A stretch of 64,000 nt of DNA from Flaccisagitta enflata (GCA_965153355.1 OZ231126.1:24056001-24120000); one strand, 5' to 3'. Shown: positions 23,938-36,992, counted from the first letter of the stretch. Notes: generated by a model not told the origin, from the letters alone. Made by a program: numbers and translations.

Positions 23938-24712
23938 CAGGGTGTCCCAAGTCAGTTGTAACATAAAGAATCAACATATCTCTGCTTCTAAGTTTTCAAA
24001 TCAATTTCTGAAAAAATATCTATGATGATCTAGGTCTGCAGTTTTTGTCACACCAAATTTCAACTTTGAATATTGGATAGTTGCAGGTCAGAAAAATATA
24101 AAATGAGTGGTAATGTTAAGTGGAAAATTATCTTTTTCATAGCTCTATTTTGAAGTAGCTGACTTTAACTGTCTGCTATTTTTGGACAAATTAATCTAAA
24201 AACCTGGGATTGGTCTCAAATGAAAGATAATTGTACAGATTGTACATCTGCTTTGAAATCTTGGAAAATTTTGATGATTAATACCTTTATTGATGATTTT
24301 TATCAAAAATTGTTAAAATCAAAAGTGGAAATCTAGAAAAAATCAATGAAAATCTTACATTATTTTAGAAAATTGGTAATTTTTTTTTGTTGATCTAAAA
24401 TCTATGACAAATTATCTGCCATTTGAGACCAATCGCAGGGTTTTAGCTCAATTGGTTGAAAAATGCCAAGTAGTTAAAGACAGCTACTTCCAAGTACAGC
24501 AAAAAATAAAAAAACAAAAAAAACATGGTGAGAAATCACTAGTGTATTTTAAAGAAACACGGGCCCTAAACAAAAAGTCTGATTGTCATGAAATTTTGCA
24601 TGCAAAAAGTGCAGACGAAGATTTTTTTAGATTTTTTTTCAGAAATTGGATTGTAGACCTACAAGCAGAGATATGTCGATTCTTTATGTTACAACTGACT
24701 TGGGACACCCTG
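23938..24712. mobile_element. TA-flanked MITE M1
   Basis: 775 bp, flanked by TA on each side. Terminal inverted repeats start CAGGGTGTCCCAAGTCAG; about 53 bp match with two differences, then a weaker match continues to about 120 bp. No transposase frame. TA duplication and size fit a non-autonomous Tc1/mariner-type element. The paralogous site at 35838-35858 has no insert. Confidence 0.92.
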
Positions 24713-25061
24713 TACACTGTTTTGCAAATCTCTGTTTCCTCTTGCCTAACAGGTTTGGATGTGACAAAGCTTCTTAATACAACTTTACTCCTCGTTGCAT
24801 GCTCTTTGACGTATCATTGCCCTACTTTTTCCCCCTAAAAGGATTTGTTCGCCTCTCATTTGACAAAACTACATATCTACATATCTACATATCCTTAACC
24901 CTCTCCTATCTAATCCTCCTTTTAGTCCCAAACCGACTTAAAATTCTTTTCTCAGTCCCACAATCCTCAACCCATGATTCTTCTCCCCCTTCTTAAACTA
25001 TGTAAGCAACGAATCCAAGCTTCCATCCCACAATCGTTACCCAACCGGCAACCACCCTTCT

Positions 25062-25500
25062 CCCCCTCATGCCCCCCTTCTCTCGCTCATGTCCCTCTTC
25101 TTTCCCTCATGTCCCTCTTCTTTCCCTCATGTCCCTCTTCTTTCCCTCATGTCCCCCTTCTCTCCCTCATGACCCCTTCTCTCCCTCATGTCCCCCTTGT
25201 TTCCCTCATGTCCCCCATCTCTTCCTCATGTCACCCTTCTCTTCCTCATGTCCCCCTTCTCTCCCACATGTCCCCCTTCTCTCCTTCATGTCCCCCTTCT
25301 CTCCCTCATGTCCCACGCCATGTCTGAGAATCTCGTTGAACCTGCAACTCCCCTTCTCTCCCTCATGTCCCCCTTCTCTCCCACATGTCCCCCTTCTCTC
25401 CCTCGTGTCCCCCTTCTCTCCCACATGTCCCCCTTCTCTCCCACATGTCCCCCTTCTCTCCTTCATGTCCCCCTTCTCTCCCTCATGTCCCACGCCATGT
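25062..25500. repeat. 20 bp minisatellite with higher-order duplication
   Basis: Units of CATGTCCCCCTTCTCTCCCT. A non-repeat segment (CACGCCATGTCTGAGAATC onward) occurs at 25312 and again at 25488, showing a duplication of about 176 bp. Counterpart at 36178-36420. The frames over it are repeat translations. Confidence 0.92.
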
Positions 25501-25794
25501 CTGAGAATCTCGTTGAACCTGCAACTCATTTCTGGATCAGATTCTCCTCCAAAAATTTGGGACATTTCTCGATGAGGCTGTGACCTCTTTGAGGACCTTT
25601 TGCCATGGCCACTCCTGCGTCGCTTCGTTCCAGCTCAGTCTCCCTTCTTAGATTCCTTTTCGTTTCTTTTTACTTCTTTTTCTTTTTATCTTTTTGATTC
25701 TTTTCTTATCTATCTTGTGTTTCTCGACTTATTAACTGCCTTCATCATTATCTTCTTATTCTTCTTTTTTCTCTTTTTCTTTATCTTCTTCTCC

Positions 25795-26045
25795 TTCTTC
25801 TTCTTCTCCTTCTTCTTCTTCTTCTTCTTCTTCTTCTTCTTCTTCTTCTTCTTCTTTTTCTTTTTCTTTTTCTTTTTCTTCTTCTTCTTCTTCTTCTTCT
25901 TCTTCTTGTTCTTGTTCTTGTTCTTGTTCTTGTTCTTCTTCTTCTTCTTCTTCTTCTTCTTCTTCTTCTTCTTCTTCTTCTTCTTCTTCTTCTTCTTCTT
26001 CTTCTTCTTCTTCTTCTTCTTCTTCTTCTTTTCCTGCTCCTTCTT
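25795..26045. repeat. (CTT)n and related microsatellite
   Basis: About 250 bp of CTT with CTTTTT and CTTGTT variants. Counterpart near 36699-36793. Confidence 0.95.
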
Positions 26046-26055
26046 CACCTCCTTC

Positions 26056-26207
26056 TTTTTAGTTGCGGACACGCAACTCTACAAGAGGCTTTGTCCGTCC
26101 GTCCGTTGGTTGGTCGGTCCGTAACCATCGAGTCGAACAGTGAGAAAACGCGCATTTCCGCCCCTGCCCACCCGTCCGCAACTGATGGCCGTGTATCCGG
26201 CCTTGTT
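26056..26207 (-). mobile_element. S-family short repeat, copy S2
   Basis: On the minus strand it reads AACAAGGCCGGATACACGG, AGTTGCGGACGGGTGGGC, tetranucleotides, then the hairpin AGTTGCG/CGCAACT and A5. The collinear site in duplication copy 2 (about 36872-36890) lacks it, so it arrived by insertion after the duplication or was lost there. Confidence 0.92.
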
Positions 26208-26333
26208 CTCCTTTATCTGTGTTTGTTCCAATCTCCTTGCATTACTTATCTTATTTTCATATTTCCAAGTTCAATCTTTCCTTACCTACGGATTTGTTTT
26301 TGAAACATGTGTTCTTGTTGGTCCTATAATTCG

Positions 26334-26336
<3 letters not shown>

Positions 26337-26386
<50 letters not shown>
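26337..26386. repeat. (TC)n at the duplication junction
   Basis: The right edge of duplication copy 1. Beyond it the inverted BEL/Pao fragment starts. In copy 2 the same array (36993-37085) continues into unique DNA. Confidence 0.95.
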
Positions 26387-26390
<4 letters not shown>

Positions 26391-26469
26391 TCTTCGGCTG
26401 CCATTGTCCAATTTCGCTTTCGGAGGTCGAAGATGAAAAGAATCGAGTCGTTTTTTAAATTGTTGAAAT

Positions 26470-27383
26470 ATAAATTACGCCCACGAGTTTCAACTGGCAC
26501 TGTCTATGAGCGTCTATCTGACTGACGACTTGTGGTGAAAGAAAGTTGGCCGATTGGAAAATAGGAAGGCGATCGTCTCGTTTATTCCATAAAAATTTCA
26601 ACAACTGAAGAGAGGGGGGAAAAATGAAAGGGAAAGTGGGCGTTAATTTTGATCAGCAAACGCAAAAGATAACATGAAATCGAGACAGAACACAATAAAG
26701 GACAGAAACAGCACATGACTTAACATGTTCATCTTCTTAGAACCCATGCCCTGATAATACCTGCCTATACCAGGCCTATCCCATTGAATTCATCCATATC
26801 ATCACAATAGAAAGCTGATCGGGCAGCGATAAAAACCATACTAAAATCAGTCGATAAAAATGCAAAAGGGCAAAAGACAAAAATAACAGACTAGGAAAGA
26901 CAAGATAAAAACAACGTTAATAAAAGCAAAACAGCGTCTATAAAACTTACTTTTAGGCCCACTTTCGTTGGTTTCAACCCACAGTCTGTCGATGTCAAAT
27001 TAACGTTAATTGTCCGTTCATAAGTTCATCTACTACCCACGTAAAAAAGATGAATTGATGAAGTAGCAAATTCAGGGCACATTTAATCAATCACGAAAAA
27101 TCAATCAATCACTTTAGGAAGCAATGCCGCAAATAAATAAATCAATCAATCAAAAATTGGATGATAAGACAGTTACGTATGTATGCCTACGTAATAAAGC
27201 AAATGAGCACAAAATACAGGCATAACCATGGTTGCTGTTACCCATCTAGCGCGTTCAATATAAAAAATGGCGAAACAAAAAGACGCTGGCATTGAATGAT
27301 AGAGAAAGAAGAAAAACCAAAAGCACTCAGAAGAAACAAAAAGCACACATACTTAATAAACGGACGGACGTACATTTCTAACA
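26470..27383 (-). repeat. single LTR of the inverted BEL/Pao copy
   Basis: Starts (minus strand) TGTTAGAAATGTACG at 27383 and aligns along its full length to the two + LTRs with many substitutions and small indels. Followed by 5' leader and gag start instead of flanking DNA. Confidence 0.93.
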
Positions 27384-27984
27384 TTCTGCCCAATTTTTGG
27401 GAACTCACGAATTTCAAAATCGACATCTAGTTTCAGTCATGGAAACCTACTAAAAACCGATACTACCTTCCTTAAAAAAATTTACAGATACAGCCCCCGC
27501 CCCTCCCCCCCCCGTCCACAACCTCTTCCGTCCCCACCCTAACTATCAACAGATCGACGACTGCACGAAAGATGATTCCCGTCCGGAAAGGATCCATCAT
27601 CAGCAAATTTTCGGCGATCCCGATGACGCGGATAGAGACGAGGCGGCGGCGAGAAGGTTGAGGCACCCGTTCTGAAAAAGTTGAGGAAGGGGGGGAAAGA
27701 ATGAGCCTGAGCACTCAAGCCTGGGATTTGACTTGAGAGTGGAAAATATGAGTAGGGCATACTGCTAAAACATGTCATGCAATGTTCGTAATAATGACTA
27801 AAGATACAATGTCTAAAACAAACACAACAAATGTACATGTTCCAAAGAAACAAACACAACAAGAAAAAATTAAATAAATTACTAACTATATATAAAAACG
27901 AATCTGTCAAGTAAAAGAAAAAATTAATAAGCATCATGGAGCAATCACATCACCTGCTCCTACTCCATTACAGAGACGAGCGGG

Positions 27985-28305
27985 TCATTCCGGGTTCCAA
28001 CATCTCGTCGACTCGTGGGCGAAAGGCGATGAATGATGTCGTCGACAGCGACCGCATCGAAAGGCGCAGGTGGTGCAGATGTCTGACAGTGAATCCTCCC
28101 CGGAGGGCTGAAGAAGTCGGGCAGAAGCCATGCAGATGGGTTTCGCGTCGTCAGCGGAAGCTTTGAAATATTCGTTAACGAGCAATGTGAAAATGAAACG
28201 GATTTGGCACAATCGTATGTACATGTAGACGAAGCGGAATGAATCGTGTTTTTGATGTATTATTAAATGAATGATAACATAATTGACAAGAGGACAATTA
28301 AGCAT
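27985..28305 (-). pseudogene. Cys-rich 3' exon remnant (inverted copy)
   Basis: Contains ICTTCAFRCGRCRRHHSSPF, matching the frame of the candidate exon at 21224-21381. Here it runs on from sequence that in the + copy lies before ORF3 (ending KASADD), with about 50 bp of its own at the joint, so ORF3 is absent. Confidence 0.55.
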
Positions 28306-28432
28306 GGATAATCAGAACCAAATATGAATAATAACAACTCTTTGTAAATATAACAAGTCAGAGTTTCAATCACTCATATCTATAGTTAAATGGACAATAT
28401 GCGCCTTTCTCTCTCTCTCAAAACCATGATTT

Positions 28433-29468
28433 TTATGAATCCAATCCCAGCCGCAGAAGCTTTATGCGGTCTTTTGTCGCGATCTCTTCATCTTGGCGTC
28501 GAGAAACAGCCCTCCGGACATGGGCTGATGATCCCTCGACACCCATGACGCGTCCTAAACTCCAATTGTGACGAGGCAGCGTTGCGTCCATGACGACGAC
28601 CATGTTGTCGCACAGAGTCTCTCTCGGATCACCGACCATTGCTTGACGTGAAGAAGCGGCAAATAATGCGACCCTCCACGATTTCCAAAACGCATCCACA
28701 CGCGATTGCGCGCGCCTCCATTGAATCTTCGCTGAGTCGGCGTCAGAGTTGTTGACTTGTTGCGCCAGGTCCAGAGAGGCGTTGCCGGATATTGATGGAT
28801 TGAGGACGTGATTCGGTGTGAGGGCCTCATAATCATTGAATCATCACTGAGCTGTCAGAGGACGACAGTTGAGAATTCCTTCAACATCGACGACAGCAGT
28901 GTTGAAGGCATCGACGTGAAGGATGGCGCCAATAGAGATAGAAGCAAAATGGCGCTTGAAGAGACCGATGACTAGATCAGTTCTAGTCTAAAGTAGATCG
29001 GTTGAATTCTGCGATCCGCGCCTTATGATCTGCAAGCCCGATCGTCTTTACTATGACATGCCCCATGGCATCCAATCCGGTCTCTGCTAAGTCAGGTGCA
29101 GGATTGACGCGATTTGATGGAAGATTAACCGTTAGCTGATTTACGTTCTTTTTAAAGTTCTTCTGGCATCTAAAGCGCGTGTTGACGGCGCTCTTGACAG
29201 CCTGAAGACCTTCTATAATCCACACAGATTGGCGTAGTTGGCACAATGCATGCTTTGCATCCGCGTGAAAATCGTTATGATGATAATGGCGAGTTAATGA
29301 TTTCACATTCGCGTCTCTTGGCGAAGGATGAAGAAATTTAGCGTCATGTCGCGATGTCGACATTCTCCAATCGGCTGCCGACCGAGATGCGTCGTCGCCG
29401 GCGGGTTCAACGCGCCTCCTTATTCTTGATGATAAGTCCACGGCGGCTTCACCGCAAAGTTTTCCCAA
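28433..29468 (-). pseudogene. integrase, core deleted (inverted copy)
   Basis: The zinc site (HYHHNDFH, FRCQ) and the first catalytic-Asp segment (GLDAMG) are present at 29468-28983. The second Asp and the Glu are lost in a deletion of about 260 bp near 28975. The DUF5641-like tail (NWSLGRVMGV) remains at 28433-28699. Inactive. Confidence 0.9.
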
Positions 29469-29511
29469 CTCAATTGTTCAGCAATCAGATAATGTTGCCA
29501 GCTGCATTGAC

Positions 29512-30234
29512 TTAATGAGCTGTTTGCGCGCCTCCTCCAAGACGTCTTGCGTCTTCCGGTTTAGTAAGAGGATTCTTTGCTGCAATTGGGCAAAGGTATG
29601 TCTTTTCCTCTAACATTTTGCACGCTCTGATGTTTTCAAGAGAATAGCCCATCTCCTCTTGCGAGGCGATTGGTGATGCAAAGTCATGGTAGAAGATGCG
29701 GTCAATGTTTATCATTGAAGGTGCGGTGTCGAGGATGCGGTCGATGCTGTCTTCGTTAAGGATCACGATCATCGTTGCGTGGCGATGATAAGACGCAAAA
29801 TCTCGCCCCCTCTTCCCCGTTTTCCACACACAGTCCAACCGAACAAGCATCTGAAGCAAGTCAAGGATCCTGAAGGCCCCCGGCGGATTTCTTGAGCGAC
29901 GGCGGCGTCCGCATGCGCCGCGACAATCATCATCACCGCCTTCTCTGCTTCTAGGCACTATTTCTCTGATGTGAGGCTGGTCGGATAGTGCATGAGAAAA
30001 GGAGGAATATCCATTCACTCGTTAACAAATCACCCACCAGCGCGTCGTTGATATGGCGACATATTCCTCGTCGACCGATTGCATGGTGAATGATGCGATG
30101 AAACGATCCTCAACAGCATGACTTCCCACAGTAATCACCGTCATTTGCACTGTTTTTGCGGAATCAGAAGACTGCGAATAACACTTTAATTTGCTGATTA
30201 CGTCATGATCAGCTGTATAAAGGTCGATCTGCAT
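29512..30234 (-). pseudogene. protease region and RT start (inverted copy)
   Basis: Matches the + copy protease (TVQMTVITVGSHAVEDRF) and the FYHDFASPI segment ahead of RT, then jumps near 29575 to sequence equivalent to 17030 in the integrase N-terminus. RT and RNase H are gone. Confidence 0.85.
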
Positions 30235-30355
30235 ATATCGTCTCTGTGCACCGAAGAATTGTTTATAATAGTCACTGGAACAATAGGACGGACGCGTAAA
30301 TCCGAATGAAAAAGGCGGTTGCGGCGTTGCCCGTCGCCAGCCAGTCGCCGTGGCG

Positions 30356-33300
30356 TTAGGAGAAGTGCTTCCGTTGGATAGGCTGCCTCCCGGCGGCGTC
30401 GTCGCAGGGCGTTAGTGCTGCTGCAGCCGCATCCTCTGACTTTTGAAGGTAAGCGGTACTATTTCCCTGCTTATTTTCTCCTTTCTTCTCTTCCTTTTCT
30501 TCTTTCTTGCAGGTGCGCCCGTAGAGAATAGTCGCGTGCCGCTTCTTGCAGGTCTGGCAAGTTGGTCTGTTCGCGCCCCCTTGGGCGTTGTGTCCTGGCG
30601 CGAGGCAGTGGAAACAAGGACGTCGAGACATGATCTTCTGAACTCTCGCGTCCACTTCCAACTCCAACAACTGATGACACTCTTCCGTTTGATGCATTCC
30701 ACTGCAGACGTTGCAGCGGTCCGTCGACTGCACTTTTTTTGCTTTGCCATTGGTCGAAGCATCCTCATATGATGATGGCGCCTCTTTTTCTGTTGTTGCG
30801 ACTGCTGCCATGATAACATTTTGCGGCTTGCGCCTTTGTTGCGCTGAATCACCGCCCATGTCTCAATCATATCAGAACCAAATTATCGAATGAAAATAAT
30901 TGTCCATTTTGGGCAGCTTCATGTTGCTTTTCCCAGAATTTATCTGCAAGATGAGGGACCCTCTTAATGAGATCTCCTGCAGCAGCTCGTCACGATAACA
31001 GTGCCCTCTCCTGCAAGTCCTATATCTTCTTTGCTGCAACCTTGCACCGAACAAGTTGAAATGCCTTGCATAGTCGGCCGACTGGATCTTAGCCTCGGCA
31101 GCGATTTCGTTGAACAGCGCCGCAATGTTGCGGCGCCTTGCCATCAAAGGCAACGTCCATTTTCGCGGCGTCGTCAATCTCTCCTCTTGCTGTAAAACTG
31201 GTGCATCAAGCGTCGCAGTTTCAATGATCTCCTTTGCCGGACCAACTGACCACTTAAGCAATTCCAATAAGATGTCCATTTGCGTCAGAAGCCTTCATGC
31301 TTTTCAGCATCTTTGAACTTCTCTTCCATCATGAAATGGGTGGATAGAAAGCTCCTGCAGAGGCTTATCACGTCTTGCTCTCTCCAACACTTTGAGGCCA
31401 ACCTCCCTTGCTCGCATATAATCGTTGTACGCCGCCCTCTCCAAGAACATGTCCAGAGCCGGATTGTTGGGCATCTGTACATGAACTTCAGGTTGACGAG
31501 CTACTTGATGAAGCTCCACCTGATGATACGCTGGGTCTTGTTGGGTAAGGGCGTAGTGTTTTCCGACTTTGACCGGAGATCTCTTTTTGGTAGTTTTCAC
31601 ACTCCACCCAACCTCTTCTTGCTGATTCATTTGTTGTTGTCGATCATCTCGATGGAATCGGGGAGCATCAAAATCTTGGCGGGCGTACTGTGCTAGCTGT
31701 TGTTGTTCTTCTTTTCGTTGTTTTTCTTCTTCTCTCGCTGCGGCAAGTCAAGTCTCTCTGCTGAATCTGCATCCTCAATATCCACTTCTTATAGCGTTGA
31801 TTCTGCTAGATGACTTCCGCTTGTTGTTGCTAGAGCGCTGCGCTTCTTGCAGCGCCTTTGGCTGCAATCCACTCATTGTCTTCTTTGGAGACTTTTCTTC
31901 TCTCTCCTTATCCTGCAGCTGCTGTGCCAACTTCGCGTCAGCGCCCACCTGCCTCTGCCTCCTGCGCATCCAACCTCATTGCATCACCCCTCCGCTTCGG
32001 CTGTGTTGAACCTTTTCTCTTGTGAGAAGTCAGTCCCTTCTAGCAGAACCAATCTGCTTCTCAGAGATCACCTCCAGTGCGGTAGGGAGAATGGTTGCCG
32101 CTGGGGTTTGATGATGCTGATACTGATGCTGTTGCAGTTGTTGAAACCGTTGCTGCTGCCACTGTTGATGTTGAAGCTGCTGCTGCTGGTCAGGATGCTG
32201 TTGCTGCTCATTCTGCTGCTGCCGGTGTTGCTGTCGCTGTCCTTGCTGCTGCTGCTGCTCCACCTGTTGCTGCTGCTGCATCGGCTGCTTAACGGACGTT
32301 TCCACTGGCTGCACATGACGTTGCTGTAAGTTCAAATTGAAAATAGATCGACGGTCCTTTGATGGATGCTGCGGCTGCTGCTTGTCCAGCTCAAGACAGT
32401 TATCCTAAACACATCTCGCTGCTCTAAGCTCAATGCACGCCACGTCGTTCAGAGCTATTCAATGCCTTGGTTGCATCTCTGCATGCTGAATACTCTGTCT
32501 CCTATCTTCATCTACAGCTGTGCTGCTGGCGAAAATTACACATTCGTAAGTATAACTCTGTCTTCTTGCTTGATGAAGGAAGCCAGCTCTGTTGAATCCC
32601 AATAGCACCATGATCGGCGCCTTTGGGGCTGTTGCTGCACCACCACCTTCACCTTCAGCCATCATGCGCAGTCGTTGTTCTGCAAGGCGTTGCTGTCTCG
32701 CTTCTTCTGTCTCCTCACTAACATTCATGCTTTCGACAGGATGATCATTTGACGCTGGAGGGTCCACTACCACCGCTGGGATGGCGGCGGGAAGGTTGCT
32801 ATTGTTGCTACGGTGCTGTGCATACGTTCTCCTGCATCATTTTGCCGCTGTTATTGTTGTTCTTGCGGCTGCGTTGCTGGTTGGCGTTTTTGCAGCTCTT
32901 GTTGTTGTTGCTGTTGTTGCTGAAACAGCAAATCTTGTTGGTACTGTTTTTGCTGCTGCTGTTGTTGCTGCTGTTGATCGTTTTGTTGCTGTTGTTGATC
33001 CACATGTTGTGGCATACGCTGCAGATCTGATATTTGATCTTGCTGCGAAATTGTTGGAAGTTATTGCAACTGCTGCTGCAACATCTGCTGCTGCCCGTTG
33101 AGCCACATCGTTGCTGCTGCTCTGTGAGTCGGGTCAGAGTTGACATTGCTATTTAGGTTATTTGCTGCTGCATCTTACGGTGATGCTGCTGCTGTTGCTC
33201 CTGTTGCTGTCGCTGCTCCTCCCCTCCCGTTATTGCTACTGCATATCGTTAATCAACTGACGGCCTTGTCGCATTTCCTCCTCCAGCTGTCTATCCCATC

Positions 33301-33639
33301 TGTCTCTCTCCTGCCTCTCCTGTTGAGAAACCAAGCGTCGCCTCGCCCTCTCCTGCGGCGTTAATCCGTTGATGACCCCACGACCTCTTGCGAGAGCATC
33401 GGCGTCGTCGAGATCCGCAAGCATGTCGTCAGCTTGCTCCATCGGAGACGCGCGCGCGCAGGTTCGATTTCCGAGACCAGATCTGGGCCCACTGATTGGC
33501 AGCATCTCACTCTTTGGATGGCGACGGAGTGCAGAATTGACCGCCAATTTGAGTGCGCACCATGTCGAGGGCCGGAAGTGGCAAATATTAGGATCCGTCG
33601 GGGTTTGGCGACGACGTTCGCATCCTTGGGGTTGGAGCG
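30356..33639 (-). pseudogene. gag: gag, 5'-truncated (inverted copy)
   Basis: Begins at the equivalent of 11168 in the + copy. It keeps the ADDMLADLDDADALARGRG segment (about 33430), Gln-rich blocks (32030-32335 and 32830-33240), the helical region (KPLQELS, DILLELLKW) and zinc knuckles CNVCSGMHQTEEC, CFHCLAPGHNAQGG (last Cys lost) and CQTCKKRH. Several frame changes. The Gln-rich middle and the knuckles are shared by both copies, so they are ancestral to the family. Confidence 0.85.
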
Positions 33640-33730
33640 TCAACTTTGGTTGATATTGCACATCAAAAGTTCTCTTTACATCCCATCTCATCCCCTTCCC
33701 CGATTTACTATTTCACTCCCATCTTTTCTT

Positions 33731-33851
<121 letters not shown>

Positions 33852-34252
33852 TTTTCTATTTCTCATGTTTCTATTCCTGAATTTTTTTTCTTGCAGGTTT
33901 TTTCTTCCTCCTTTTTTTTTCCTTCCCTGAGGCGACTACATGAGGCGGAAATCTTTTCAGCCTTCACTCGCTCCAAATTTGGCTTCTCACAGTGGGAGAT
34001 GAAATAGACAAGGGCCACATGGCGATGGGGGAGGGGATTCGGGGAGATGTAGGGGAAGATGAAAACAGGCAAAAATTTGCATGGTGACGGGGGAGGGGCT
34101 GTGGGAAGATGTAGGGGGAGATGAAAACAGGCATGAGGCCACGTGGTGAAGAGGGAGGGCTTGGTAGTGATATAGTGAGAGATTGATGTGTTAGCGGGGG
34201 AGGTTGCCAAGGGGAAGACTCCACGAGAGGGCGTAAGAGACACGAGCTATAG

Positions 34253-34440
34253 TCTATAGAGAATAGGGATGATAAGGATTCAGGGAATTTAAGATAACGA
34301 CATGGGGGAGATGCTTCGGAATGGTGGCACGAGGAATAAGTGGTGATATTGTGAAAACACACGGGAAAGTAGCTTAAGAAATGGCAAACTAACTTGCTAC
34401 AAAACGTTCAAAGTTGCATGTCTGGTCGAATGCGTTGAAA
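34253..34440. other. segment present only in duplication copy 2
   Basis: About 190 bp absent from copy 1 near 9255. It has no repeat-like ends, and GAAGAAAACT occurs at the joint, so a deletion in copy 1 is the simpler reading. Confidence 0.6.
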
Positions 34441-34801
34441 TGAAGAAAACTGAAAAAAGAAACATGGTACTTGGGGTCAAATCCAGACAAACCTGAGTAT
34501 TGGCAAAAATGAGGAACTGAAACATCTTGCACAGCTAGTCAAGCTACATAAAAAATGTCTATCTTTATCAATACTACATCCGTCGTATGTCACTGAAAAG
34601 CTCATAAGCCGAATATTGAGAATTTTGTTTCGTCGCCTATGACTCATCCATCCTTGCCCACGAAAAAAAGGGTCCAAAGCGCAGGTGAAAAAGAAGATTA
34701 GAATAATTGGCCAAAAACTTTTTAAGAGCCAAACTCGCCTTGACTTCACTCTCTTTCTTGACTCACTTCCCTTGACAGCAAATGTCGGACGTATGCAGGG
34801 A

Positions 34802-34944
<143 letters not shown>

Positions 34945-35454
34945 TACAGATAGGCAGGCACTGTGTCAAACAGACAGACAGGCACCAATGGACAGACAGA
35001 CACGCAGGCAGACGGAATGTCACGGGTCGGAGATCGGAGGTCAAAGCCGCCATGGCGAAGGCGTCTCAGAAGTCTCGATGCACGTCTTCTGCCTCTTGAG
35101 AGGGCGAAGCAGAAATGAATTCAAGATGGAGGGAGGGAAAGGAGGTGAGGAGGAAAAGAGGGGGACGGGGGGGGGGAGGCGGTTTATGCCACGGGCGCGG
35201 TAGGGGGTAAGGCAGAGATATAAATCAGAGGGAAGGTGCCCTACAAAATAGGTGAAACGGGAAAAGAATTTTTGGATGAATTGCGAGCGTAGTTCGGTGT
35301 GTCTGAAACGGTGAATCAAGGCGACTGAGAATGAAATCTCAGTCTTTGCAAAAAATCTTTTTTTGCATTTTTTTAATTAGCGGCATCAGCTGATAGTTGT
35401 TTCAAGTCACTGCAGCAACAACCAGAAAACGCTTGAGAAGTACAGACGATGTTG

Positions 35455-35640
35455 GTAGAGAAAAGATGTCGATGAAGCACCGAAGGTGTTTGTGAAGCAA
35501 AAAGGTGTTGGTGAGGCAAGGAGGTGTTGTCGAAGCAAAGAAAGTGTTGGTGAGGCAAGGAGGTGTTGGTGAAGCAAAGAAGGTATTGGTGAAACAAAGA
35601 AGGTGTTGGTAAGCACAGATGGTGTTGGTGAAGCAGGAAA
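35455..35640. repeat. 20-21 bp minisatellite
   Basis: About 9 units of the GTGTTGGTGAAGCAAAGAAG type; fewer units than at 23495-23740. Confidence 0.88.
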
Positions 35641-36177
35641 GGCGTTGGAGATCCTCAAGAGAGGGCAAGAGTGAGAAATGGGAGACTTGACCTTGAATCG
35701 ACCTTTGAATAAGCCAAAGTTCATCGCCCTTTTCTCGAAGAAGCGCGACCTCGATCTACTTCCTTTCCTTCTTTCTGAATTGTATTATCAGAATTCGTTT
35801 CTTTTCTTCTGTTCTTGGCATCAATTTTCTGTTCTTGATATACAGTTTATATACTGTTTTGCAAATCTCTGTTTCCTCTAGCCTAACAGGTTTAGATGTG
35901 ACAAAGCTGCTTTATACAACTTTATTCCTCGTTGCATGCTCTTTGACGTATCATTGCCCTATTTTTTCCCCTTAAAGGATTTGTTCGCCTCTCATTGGAC
36001 AAAACTACATATCTACATATCTACATATCTTTAACCCTCCCCTATCTATTCCTTCTTTTAGACCCATTCTTTTCTCAGTCCAACAATCCTCAACCCATGA
36101 TTCTTCTCCCCCTTCTGATACTATGTAAGCTACGAATCCAAGCTTCCATCCCACAATCGTAACCCAACCGGCAACTG

Positions 36178-36420
36178 CCCTTCTCTCCCTCATGCCCCCC
36201 TTCTTTCCCTCATGTCCCCCTTCTCTCCCTCATGTCCCTCTTCTTTCCCTCATGTCCCTCTTCTTTCCCTCATGTCCCCCTTCTCTCCCACATGTCCCCC
36301 TTCTCTCCCTCATGTCCCCCTTCTCTCCCTCATGTCCCTCTTCTTTCCCTCATGTCCCCCTTCTCTCCCACATGTCCCCCTTCTCTCCCACATGTCCCCC
36401 TTCTCTCCCTCATGTCCCAC
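36178..36420. repeat. 20 bp minisatellite
   Basis: About 12 units of CATGTCCCCCTTCTCTCCCT; lacks the higher-order duplication seen at 25312-25500. Confidence 0.92.
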
Positions 36421-36698
36421 GCCTAGACTGAGTTGAACCTGCAACTCATTTCTGGATCAGATTCTCCTCCAAAAATTTGGGACATTTCGCGATGAGGCTT
36501 TGACCTCTTTGAGGACCTTTTGCCATGGCCACTCCTGCGTCGCTTCGTTTCAGCTCAGTCTCCCTTCTTAGATTCTTTTTCGTTTCTTTTTACTTCTTTT
36601 TGTTTTTTTTCTGTTTTATTCTTTTCTTATCAGGCTTGTTTCTCGACTTATTAACTGCCTTCATCATCATCTTCTTCTTTTTCTTTTTTTCTTTTTCT

Positions 36699-36793
36699 TC
36701 TTCTGCTGCTTCTTCTTCTTCTTCTTCTTCTTCTTCTTCTTCTTCTTCTTCTTCTTCTTCTTCTTCTTCTTCTTCTTCTTCTTCTTCTTCTCC
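36699..36793. repeat. (CTT)n microsatellite
   Basis: About 31 units; counterpart of 25795-26045. Confidence 0.96.
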
Positions 36794-36989
36794 TCCTCAT
36801 TCTTCTTTTTTCTTTTTCTTTTTCTCCTTCTTCTCCTTTTTCTGCTTTTTTTTTTGCTTCTTCTTCTTCTCCTGTTTTTGTTCCAATCTCCATGCATTAC
36901 TTCTCTTTTTGATTTTTTCAAGTTCAATCTCTCTTTGCGTACGGATTTGTTTCTGAAACTTGAGTTCTCGTTGGTCTTCTATATCACAT

Positions 36990-36992
<3 letters not shown>

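Larger units (their letters stand above)
26395..33639 (-). mobile_element. BEL/Pao element, inverted, permuted and decayed
   Basis: Reading along the minus strand: truncated gag (from 33639), protease, integrase, 3' untranslated region, one LTR (27383-26470), then the 5' leader up to the gag start ATGGCAGCCG (26395). Order and content equal a one-LTR circle opened within gag, lacking only about 500 bp of gag. Internal deletions remove RT-RNase H (equivalent to 15190-17030), the integrase core (17606-17868) and ORF3 (about 18722-21190). Its LTR is clearly more diverged than the pair in the + copy. Confidence 0.93.

Noticed and set aside
24404-24838. 144-codon frame
   Set aside because: Lies across the right half and end of MITE M1; composition and position mark it as chance.
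25062-25583. Repeat array with CRISPR-like spacing
   Set aside because: Direct 20 bp minisatellite with no unique spacers, in a eukaryotic context.
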